In this document: piece by piece, positions 28,963 to 39,596 of the stretch | How positions within the stretch are numbered: position 1 is the stretch's first letter | Layout of the letters: each line of letters starts with the position of its first letter | DNA from: Porodaedalea pini | Taxonomy: Eukaryota; Basidiomycota; Agaricomycetes; Hymenochaetales; Hymenochaetaceae | Reading direction: 5' to 3' | Assembly (NCBI GenBank): GCA_002794775.1 | Contig: NBAY01000128.1 | Coordinates: 1 to 64,000 of the forward strand | DNA: 64,000 nucleotides | Made by a program: the position numbers and the translations under genes | Notes under the pieces: generated by a model | What the model was told of the DNA's origin: nothing | Seen by the model: the letters and a program-made list of their open reading frames with translations, nothing else | Databases searched by the model: none

Positions 28963-31448
28963 GACTCGGCTTACCTTCATCTCGATTACAGCATGAATCT
29001 GAAGCCGGTAAAGACGCTCACGACTGAGGAACGCAAAAAGTCTCGCTTTGGAAATGCATTCTATATGTGCCGTGAAAACCTTCGCCTCACGAAGCTCGTT
29101 GTCGATGCGCACGTCCAATTCCGGCTTGGCAATGTGGATGCCTTCCAACTGGCGGATGCATTGCAGTATATCTTCGCACATATCGGCGTGCTCACCGATA
29201 TGTACCATTACAAGTACAAGCTTATGCGTCAGGTCCGGATGTGCAAAGATCTCAAGCATTTGATCTATTATTGCTTCAATGCGGGACTTGTTGGTAAGGG
29301 CCCAGGCTGTGGGTTTGGGGCTCCAGGTTGGCGAGGGTGGCTCTTCTTCATGCGTGGAATTGTACCGTTGCTTGAGCACTGGCTCGGAATTTTGCTTGTG
29401 CGTCAGTTCGAGGGTCGCAACAGCAAGGGCATCGCAAAGACGGTCACGAAGCAGCGTGTCGAATCGCACTATGACTTGGAATTACGCACTGCCATGATGC
29501 ACAATATTCTTGATATGATGCCGGAGTCGATCAAGCAGAACAAGGCGAAGACTATCTTGCAGCACTTGTCGGAAGCGTGGCACTGCTGGAAAGGCAAACA
29601 GTACGTCGTTTGGTTGAATCTGGACTTTGCGTACTAAGCGTTATTCTACAGTTCCATGGAAGGTCCCGGAATGCCGACTGCAATCGAGAACACCATCTTG
29701 CGGTACATCAAGAGCAAGGCGGACTGGTGGTGCTCGATTTCGCACTACGATCGCGAGCATATCAGGCATGGTGCGACTGTCGACAAGGCTGTGGTCAAGA
29801 AGAACTTGGGACGTCTTACTCGACTGTACTTGAAAGCTGAGCAGGAGCGTCGGCATGCTTACCTCAAAGATGGACCTTACCTTAGTGCTGAGGAGGCCGT
29901 TGCGATCTACACATCGACGGTCCACTGGCTTGAGAGTCGGAAATTTGCTCCCATCCCATTCCCGTAAGATTCAATTAACTACGTCTTTCGGTGGCTCTCA
30001 CTGATGTTTCCATACAGTCCCCTTTCGTAAAAGCATGACGCGTACAGCGTCAAAGGTCATCTTAACCAATCTCAGCGTGATGAGCTTGCTCTCGTTGAGC
30101 AGGCGTATGACAATTCACACGAATGTATGTTTTTTTTCTAATTGGTCGTAGGGTGTAGCTAATTGATTCGCGTGCAGGTCTGTCTAGGATCAAGCGTCTC
30201 TTGCTCACTCAGCGAGCCTTCAAAGAGGCAGGCATCGAGTTCTTCGACACATATGGCAAACTCATTCCTTGCTACAACATCGAACCCGTTGAGACGATTA
30301 CAGACACATATTTTGACCAGTTCTTCTTCTTTGAGGCTGACAAGCGCGGACACCGAACCTCCTCCCCTTCTGGTGTACAAGTGGTGCCAGGGTATCAATA
30401 ACTTGACGGACATATCTGGGAGACAAGCAATGGTGAATGCGTAGTGATGATGGAGACCGTACTTTTGAAGGTCTACGAAAAGGTTGAATTGCAACGTGCA
30501 AGTGAAATGGCGGGTCCCCCACGACTGCCCGACAATTTCCTGCAGTACCGTTATTCTGCAACCGAGACACGCCATCCAGTCTGTCTCTATTCTCGTTGTG
30601 TTGATCGTTTACATATTTTATCTCGCTTTGCCGCCGAGGAATCACACGACCTTATACAATGTTACCTCAGCGAGAATCCAGATCCGACAAACAACAACGT
30701 TATTGGGTATAACAACGAGAGATGTTGGCCGCGGGATTGCCGTATGCGCTTGATCAAGCACGACGTTAATCTAGGTCGAGCTGTGTTCTGGAACGTGAAG
30801 CAGAGCCTGCGTCGTTCTTTGACGACGATTGAATGGGAAGATACGTTTGTGAGTGTCTACTCTAAAAACAACCCTCAGCTACTCTTCTCGATGAGCGGCT
30901 TCGAGGTGTGCATTCTGCCGAAGATCCGGACGATGAGTGGAGAGCAGTTGTCACTCAAGGACGGGGTGTGGAACTTGACCAACGAGCAGTCAAAGGAGCG
31001 TACTACGCACCTTCCTCCGCGTCTCCGATGAAGGTAAGAATATTAAAGTTTCCATGGAATATGTTACGCTGAAGAATTTCATAAGTGTTCAACAGTTTAA
31101 CAACCGTATCCACCAGGTCCTCATGAGCTCAGGCTCTACCGCCTTTTCCAAGATTGTCAACAAATGGAACACTGCGATCATCGGTCTGATGACTTATTAT
31201 CAGGAGGCTGTCATCCACACGAATGAGCTGCTTGATGCTTTGGTGAAGGCTGAGAACAAAATTCAGACTCAGTGTCGAGATTGGCTTGAACAGTAAGATG
31301 CCTTTGTGTTTCCCTCCAGTCGTCTTCTACACCCTCAAAGTAAGCATCGCAGCTCTTATGTATATCACGACTTGCTGAACTGTTGTCGAATAGGAACTCG
31401 GTGGTCTTGGAATGTTGTCTATGGGTCATGTGCTTATTCCTCAGAGCG
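28963..31448 (+). pseudogene. prp8: Captured, broken fragment of spliceosome protein Prp8
   Basis: It begins in an exon reading [19 protein letters not shown], then [134 protein letters not shown] and GHVLIPQSD, where homology stops. This is a central piece of the 2300-residue core spliceosome scaffold. Introns are kept (for example 29600-29650, and one before the ELGGLGML exon). Damage includes a TAA in the SYKHD region near 30030, deletion of about 13 residues after KHD, a two-nt insertion near 30410, loss of about 65 residues before RASEMAGPP, and a frameshift before FLRVSDEG near 31010. It cannot make Prp8. Confidence 0.92.
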
Positions 31449-32411
31449 ATGATGTGCTACCTTCCCATCCCTCCTCCTTTACACTGCTTGTTGTACATTA
31501 AATAATAGCATATAGAGCAATGACTGCTGTAGTTTTCCCTTCGCCATGAAGCTCATAATCACTATACTGTGATAGATACTTTTCTGCATTTGAAACTCTG
31601 CCAGTGGTTATACCGTCATTATACCAGACCAGTCCAGACTTATCTATTATTCTACAAGTGAAGTGATTGTTACCACCATAAATCAGACCTCGCAATTTGT
31701 ATTTTTTCAAACATGGTGTACATTTTATAACAATCTCATGATCAATTATAATCTTATAATTATACAACTGCACAGCTACAACATTTGTTGACTCACTGAT
31801 ATGAGATTGTACATTGGTGTCAGCTATATAGTCCATTTGACATTGTCTACATGTTACTGACATTGCACCAAAGTAATAGTTAAGCCATTGTTGAATAGAG
31901 GGGTATGGATTGATGTTTTTATATTGACTGCTGAATAAATACCATTCAGGAGCTGTATTAAAGTCTTCTGTAAAACATGGAATAAATGAGGATAATAAAA
32001 GACTTTGTTTAGACCTATTACATTGAATACACTGGCTTTGCTTATATATTATAGGTTCTTTTGCTTCTAGGCATTTCTGCACAACAGAGGCTACAGCTGT
32101 TAATTTATGACCTAATGGAAATTGACGTCTGTTCTGGTTGAAAAGCTTGTTACAAATGACATCTCTTTCTTCTTCAAAACTACTTATTGAATTCATCACC
32201 CTCTGAAAATGATCATGCAATTTAATTTGATACTGTGAATATATATTATACCACCTCTCATAGTCTTCTATGTATAAATTGAATAAAATAGGCAATACAG
32301 AGTCATACGCACAACTATAACTTACTGAATCCCATCTTAGTCCTAAAGGTGATGAGCTTGCACTGTTTTGATTATATTCACTTGCTTTATGTCACTTACT
32401 TGGAGTATTTA

Positions 32412-33260
32412 CAGCCTTTTTCATAAGTCCTGCGACACGTGCATGTCACGTGAAGTGAGCCGCGTCAGAGCCAAAGTGTCGAAAAATTAGAATGAATGCC
32501 TATTTTCTCTGTAAATTCTGCACAGTACCTGCTCATTAAGTACTCAAAAAAAAGGCATGGTTCTCAGAAGCAGAAATATGTAAAATAGGGAGCAATAAAT
32601 TGACTGTGTAGGTGGGTGGAGATCAAACAAGTGCAGCTGGTCTGTTCTCTCACCCATTTCCACTGAGATTCAAAAATTATGGCTCCCCTACATCTATCTA
32701 TAAAATTCTTTCCTGTGTCTTTAAATTAAGTATATGACTATACCAACAGCTCCTGCAAGTTTGAAGCCAATCCATTCAGTATTCATGGTCCAGCAGCAAG
32801 ATTTGTGTTCTACTCTGCAAGACCTGTTGTGAGAAAAGGAGGGTGGAAAGAGCTTGAAGTGGAACACAAATCTTGCTGCTGGACCATGAATACTGAATGG
32901 ATTGGCTTCAAACTTGCAGGAGCTGTTGGTATAGTCATATACTTAATTTACAGTCACAGGAAAGAATTTTATAGATAGATGTAGGGGAGCCATAATTTTT
33001 GAATCTCAGTGGAAATGGGTGAGAGAACAGACCAGCTGCACTTGTTTGATCTCCACCCACCTACACAGTCAATTTATTGCTCCCTATTTTACATATTTCT
33101 GCTCCTGAGAACCATGCCTTTTTTTTGAGTACTTAATGAGCAGGTACTGTGCAGAATTTACAGAGAAAATAGGCATTCATTCTAATTTTTCGACATTTTG
33201 GCTCTGATGCGGCTCACTTCACGTGACATGCACGTGTCGCAGGACTTATGAAAATGGCTG
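32412..33260. repeat. Foldback element copy 1 (849 bp) in Helitron gene
   Basis: Perfect-length palindrome: arms 32412-32810 and 32862-33260 (399 bp each) around a 51-nt loop. Ends are CAGCC...GGCTG, flanked by TA within TTA and TAA. Deleting it with one TA leaves TTAA and rejoins STL to NTPSK in frame. Non-coding. Confidence 0.93.
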
Positions 33261-34807
33261 TAAGGTAGAGCCTTCACTGTCATTATCACTATTTCTTTTC
33301 CCTAAATATGATGTACTGGCTAATGTGTCACTGGATATTTTAGTTTTATTATCTGGCATTATTTCTTCAGCTTTTTTATCTACTCTCTGCTCATTCATCT
33401 CAGTTATATTATGCTTTACATGGCATGAATTCCATTGACTATATTTGTTATCTGAAGAAATAAGCTCATCTGTCCAAGCAATTGCAGAGTGTAAATGAGA
33501 GGGCTGGTGATTTGATCCTTTGTAATTCATATATTGTCTCAGCAGTACACCTCTTGTATGTGCATTTACATGTGATGGAAGTCTTCCCTCATATCTTTCT
33601 TTGGTCAGTTCATCAAGTATCTCAAGCTCTCTGAATTCTTGTCTTAGATATCCACTAATGCCACCCATGATCTTGTTTTTATCAAAGCCCTGTAATATTA
33701 TAGTTCCCTCTGCAGAAGAGCTTCTAGAAAGACAAGTATAATATGACTGATGATTCTGACAGTTGTTCAGATCAATTACATTATACAATCTTGTTCTACC
33801 TTGTGATGCATAGTCAGTCATTGCAAAGTTAGGTAGAATGCATATTTGATCTCTATTGATATTGATTGTTACAGACTCTCCATTTTTTATGAGCTGGCAT
33901 TTTGTCTTAAGAGAATGTCTAGATAAAGGTACAACATTAAGTGGTAACCCTGGTAGTTGAATAGACTGTGGTGGATTATTTAACTTTACAAAAAGGACAT
34001 CAATAGCCTGCTTTCCATCTGATAGATCAATTGCATCCCATCCAAATACAGTTGCTTCAGCACCATTGGTTACACAGCATTCAGTTGCTTCATTTCTTTT
34101 TATCATAACAGGCATTCCAATACAAAGCTTTAGTTTTCCAGGTCTATGTTCAGTACAAGTTGGAGGTAGATTCCAAAGTATTTTTTGGAGTTCTGGTTGA
34201 ATTATTCCTTTGACAAATCCTTGCTTTTTAGGTCTACCTCTACTTGGTCTCTTAGGATCTGTACAATCATTGTTTATTGTGTCTATAGAGTAGAATGTAT
34301 ATAGTGGAAGATTGTGATCTCTTGCAAATCTTTCTGCACCAACTTCATTGAGTTTATCTTTCTGTAGATTTAAACTAACTATTACTGATACATTTCTGAA
34401 TTTCTTTCTAGATACATCTTTCTTATCTGGAGTTTTACCAGCTATTAGAGTTCTTAAAAAAATTATATCATTATCAGTACATGCCTTGTATCTCATATTC
34501 TCAAGTGCAGCTCTAAGTTTTGTGTCTTGCTCTGACTGAGTCTTCTGTCTCATATTTTGTCTGAGAATAACTACAGTATTTATCTGATGCCAGAGAATTT
34601 TACCTAAAACAGCCTCTTGCTTCCATTTAGTAGCTTTAGAATCTACAGTTGTACCCAAAGTACCATTGTATAATGTATTACAGCCATTTTCATAAGTCCT
34701 GCGACACGTGCATGTCACGTGAAGTGAGCCGCGTCAGAGCCAAAATGTCAAAAAATCAGAATGAATGCCTATTTTCTCTGTAAATTCTCCACAGTACCTG
34801 CTCATTA

Positions 34808-36507
34808 CAGCCATTTTCATAAGTCCTGCGACACGTGCATGTCACGTGAAGTGAGCCGCGTCAGAGCCAAAGTGTCGAAGAATTAGAATGAATGCCTATT
34901 TTCTCTGTGAATTCTGCATAGTACCTGCTCATTACAGCCTTTTTCATAAGTCCTGCGACACGTGCATGTCACGTGAAATGAGCCGCGTCAGAGCCAAAGT
35001 GTCGAAAAATTAGAATGAATGCCTATTTTCTCTGTGAATTCTGCACAGTACCTGCTCATTAAGTACTCAAAAAAAAGGCACGGTTCTCAGGAGAAGAAAT
35101 ATGTAAAATAGGGAGCAATAAATTGACTGTGTAGGCAGGTGGAGATCAAACAAGTGCAGCTGGTCTGTTCTCTCACCCATTTCCACTGAGATTCAAAAAT
35201 TATGGCACCCCTACATCTACCTATAAAATTCTTTCCTGTGTCTGTAAATTAAGTATATGACTATACCAACATCTCCTGAAAGTTTGAAGCCAATCCATTC
35301 AGTATTCATGGTGCAGCAGCAAGATTTGTGTTCTACTCTGCAAGACCTGTTGTGAGAAAAGGAGGGTGGAAAGAGCTTGAAGTGGAACACAAATCTTGCT
35401 GCTGGACCATGAATACTGAATGGATTGGCTTCAAACTTGCAGGAGATGTTGGTATAGTCATATACTTAATTTACAGACACAGGAAAGAATTTTATAGGTA
35501 GATGTAGGGGTGCCATAATTTTTGAATCTCAGTGGAAATGGGTGAGAGAACAGACCAGTTGCACTTGTTTGATCTCCACCTGCCTACACAATCAATTTAT
35601 TGCTCTCTATTTTACATATTTCTTCTCCTGAGAACCGTGCCTTTTTTTTGAGTACTTAATGAGCAGGTACTGTGCAGAATTCACAGAGAAAATAGGCATT
35701 CATTCTAATTTTTCGACACTTTGGCTCTGACGCGGCTCATTTCACGTGACATGCACGTGTCGCAGGACTTATGAAAAAGGCTGTAAGTACTCAAAAAAAA
35801 GGCACGGTTCTCAGGAGAAGAAATATGTAAAATAGGAAGCAATAAATTGATTGTATAGGTGGGTGGAGATCAAACAAGTGCAGCTGGTCTGTTCTCTCAC
35901 CCATTTCCACTGAGATTCAAAAATTATGGCACCCCTACATCTACCTATAAAATTCTTTTCTGTATCTGTAAATTAAGTATATGACTATACCAACATCTCC
36001 TGAAAGTTTGAAGCCAATCCATTCAGTATTCATGGTCCAGCAGCAAGATTTGTGTTCTACTCTGCAAGACCTGTTGTGAGAAAAGGAGGGTGGAAAGAGC
36101 TTGAAGTGGAACACAAATCTTGCTGCTGGACCATGAATACTGAATGGATTGGCTTCAAACTCGCAGGAGATGTTGGTATAGTCATATACTTAATTTACAG
36201 ATACAGAAAAGAATTTTATAGGTAGATGTAGGGGAGCCATAATTTTTGAATCTCAGTGGAAATGGGTGAAAGAACAGACCAGCTGCACTTGTTTGATCTC
36301 CACCCGCCTATACAATCAATTTATTGCTCTCTATTTTACATATTTCTTCTCCTGAGAACCGTGCCTTTTTTTTGAGTACTTAATGAGCAGGTACTGTGCA
36401 GAATTCACAGAGAAAATAGGCATTCATTCTAATTCTTCGACACTTTGGCTCTGACGCGGCTCACTTCACGTGACATGCACGTGTCGCAGGACTTATGAAA
36501 AAGGCTG
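34808..36507. repeat. Foldback element copy 3, middle of the triple nest
   Basis: Inserted in copy 2 at its internal CTGCTCATTAAGTACT site, leaving TTA to the left (34805-34807) and TAA to the right (36508-36510). It is itself interrupted by copy 4; without that it is 849 bp. Confidence 0.92.
34935..35783. repeat. Foldback element copy 4, innermost of the triple nest
   Basis: 849 bp, uninterrupted, inserted in copy 3 at the same internal TTAA that copy 3 used in copy 2. Flanks TTA 34932-34934 and TAA 35784-35786. Confidence 0.93.
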
Positions 36508-37592
36508 TAAGTACTTTAAAAAAAGGCATGGTTCTCAGAAGCAGAAATATGTAAAATAGGGAGCAATAAATTGACTGTGTAGGTGGGTGGAGATCAAACA
36601 AGTGCAGCTGGTCTGTTCTCTCACCCATTTCCACTGAGATTCAAAAATTATGGCTCCCCTACATCTATCTATAAAATTCTTTCCTGTGACTGTAAATTAA
36701 GTATATGACTATACCAACAGCTCCTGAAAGTTTGAAGCCAATCCATTCAGTATTCATGGTCCAGCAGCAAGATTTGTGTTCCACTTCAAGCTCTTTCCAC
36801 CCTCCTTTTCTCACAACAAGTCTTGCAGAGTAGAACACAAATCTTTCTGCTGGACCATGAATACTGAATGGATTGGCTTCAAACTTGCAGGAGATGTTGG
36901 TATAGTCATATACTTAATTTACAGACACAGGAAAGAATTTTATAGATAGATGTAGGGGAGCCATAATTTTTGAATCTCAGTGGAAATGGGTGAGAGAACA
37001 GACCAGCTGCACTTGTTTGATCTCCACCCACCTACACAGTCAATTTATTGCTCCCTATTTTACATATTTCTTCTCCTGAGAACCATGCCTTTTTTTTGAG
37101 TACTTAATGAGTGGGTACTGTGGAGAATTTACAGAGAAAATAGGCATTCATTCTGATTTTTTGACATTTTGGCTCTGACGCGGCTCACTTCACGTGACAT
37201 GCACGTGTCGCAGGACTTATGAAAATGGCTGTAGTATTATGAGCAGGGGTAGCTGAGCAAAGTCACCAGCAAAGATCATATTTATACCTCCAAAGGGTTG
37301 CTCAGAGTTTTTGAATATATTTGCTAATCTAGCAGATATTCTTTGCATATCATTGCATGATAGCATGGAAACCTCATCAAGAAATATATATCTTACAGAT
37401 GCTAATTTTGATCTAATATCAATCAGTGAAGATATACTTAAATCACTTCCTTTCTCAACTGATACTTCTCTGGATCCTAGCAGAGAGTGATAAGTAGATC
37501 CACCTAGCAAAGCAGCTGCACTTCCAGTAGGAGCAACAACAACAAATCTATTTGATTCACCTCTCAGTTTAAAGAGTTCAATGAGTGCCTTA

Positions 37593-38433
37593 CAGCCATT
37601 TTCATAAGTCCTGCGACACGTGCATGTCACGTGAAGTGAGCCGCGTCAGAGCCAAAATGTCGAAAAATTAGAGTAAATGTTGATTTTCTCTGTAAATTCT
37701 GCACAGTACCTGCTTGTTAAAAAAAAGGCATGGTTCTCAGGAGCAGAAATATGTAAAATATGGAGCAATACATTGATTGTGTAGGTGGGTAGAGATCAAA
37801 CAAGTGCAGTCAGTCTGTTCTCTCATACATTTCCACTGAGATTCAAAAACTATGGCTCCCCTACATCTACCTATAAAATTCTTTCCTGTATCTGTAAATT
37901 AAGTATATGATTATACCAACAGCTCCTGAAAGTTTGAAGCCAATCCATTCAGTATTCATGGTCCAGCAGCAAGATTTGTGTTCTACTCTGCAAGACCTGT
38001 TGTAAGAAAAGGAGGGTGAAAAGAGCTTGAAGTGGAACACAAATCTTGCTGCTGGACCATGAATACTGAATGGATTGGCTTCAAACTTTCAGGAGCTGTT
38101 GGTATAGTCATATACTTAATTTACAGACACAGGAAAGAATTTTATAGGTAGATTTAGGGGAGCCATAGTTTTTGAATCTCAGTGGAAATGTATGAGAGAA
38201 CAGACCAGCTGCACTTGTTTGATCTCTACCCACCTACACAATCAATGTATTGCTCTATATTTTACATATTTCTGCTCCTGAGAACCATGCCTTTTTTTAA
38301 AGTACTTAACAAGCAGGTACTGTGCAGAATTTACAGAGAAAATCAACATTTACTCTAATTTTTTGACATTTTGGCTCTGACGCGGCTCACTTCACATGAC
38401 ATGCACGTGTTGCAGGACTTATGAAAATGGCTG
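37593..38433. repeat. Foldback element copy 5 (841 bp) in Helitron helicase
   Basis: Same ends and palindrome, with a short deletion near the left TTAAGTACT region and more substitutions than the other copies. It sits directly after the Walker A coding sequence. Removing it with one TA gives GTGKSQVI-KALIELF in frame. Confidence 0.92.
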
Positions 38434-38747
38434 TAATAACCTGAGATTTTCCTGTTCCACCCATTCCTCCAAGATAAAACTTGAGCTGTTCAGGTTTGTC
38501 TGTACAAGCATGATTGCTAATTATTCTAAAAGCTTGCTCTCATTCACTATTCAGTGAGAAAGAACTAATAACATCAAATATGAAGTTCTTATCTACATCT
38601 TTAACTCTTAGTGGATTGTCAGTAAGATATGATGCATCTAAAATTCTTACATCATTTTTTACTTGAACATGATTATTATTATTGTTATTTTCTTTACAGG
38701 GTATAGCTTCTCTCCTATCATGAAGTATCTTTTCTCTCATATTCTTA

Positions 38748-39596
38748 CAGCCTTTTTCATAAGTCCTGCGACACATGCATGTCACATGAAATGAGCCGCG
38801 TCAGAGCCAAAGTGTCGAAAAATTAGAATGAATGCCTATTTTCTCTGTGAATTCTGCACAGTACCTGCTCATTAAGTACTCAAAAAAAAGGCACGGTTCT
38901 CAGGAGAAGAAATATGTAAAATAGGGAGCAATAAATTGACTGTGTAAGTGGGTGGAGATCAAACAAGTGCAGTTGGTCTGTTCTCTCACCCATTTCCACT
39001 GAGATTCAAAAATTATGGCTCCCCTACATCTATCTATAAAATTCTTTCCTGTGACTGTAAATTAAGTATATGACTATACCAACATCTCCTGAAAGTTTGA
39101 AGCCAATCAATCCAGTATTCATGGTCCAGCAGCAAGATTTGTGTTCTACTCTGCAAGACCTGTTGTGAGAAAAGGAGGGTGGAAAGAGCTTGAAGTGGAA
39201 CACAAATCTTGCTGCTGGACCATGTATACTGAATGGATTGGCTTCAAACTTGCAGGAGATGTTGGTATAGTCATATACTTAATTTACAGTCACAGGAAAG
39301 AATTTTATAGATAGATGTAGGGGAGCCATAATTTTTGAATCTCAGTGGAAATGGGTGAGAGAACAGACCAGCTGCACTTGTTTGATCTCCACCCACTTAC
39401 ACAGTCAATTTATTGCTCCCTATTTTACATATTTCTTCTCCTGAGAACTGTGCCTTTTTTTTGAGTACTTAATGAGCAGGTACTGTGCAGAATTCACAGA
39501 GAAAATAGGCATTCATTCTAATTTTTCGACACTTTGGCTCTGACGTGGCTCATTTCATGTGACATGCACGTGTCGCAGGACTTATGAAAAAGGCTG
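38748..39596. repeat. Foldback element copy 6 (849 bp) in Helitron gene
   Basis: Same family, with TTA 38745-38747 and TAA 39597-39599 at its sides. Removal rejoins QWTALL to KNMREKIL in frame. It separates the Rep half from the helicase half. Confidence 0.93.

Larger units (their letters stand above)
34681..37231. repeat. Foldback element copy 2, outermost of a triple nest
   Basis: The outer ends are at 34681 and 37231, with TA on both sides (the right flank is TAG rather than TAA). After subtracting the nested middle copy with its TA, 849 bp remain. Its 51-nt loop (36782-36832) is inverted relative to the other copies. The host frame does not rejoin cleanly here (off by one). Confidence 0.9.

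Noticed and set aside
27237..31448. Functional rpb1 or prp8 gene
   Set aside because: Both are internal fragments with nonsense codons, frameshifts and multi-residue deletions; neither has a start or end of the real gene.
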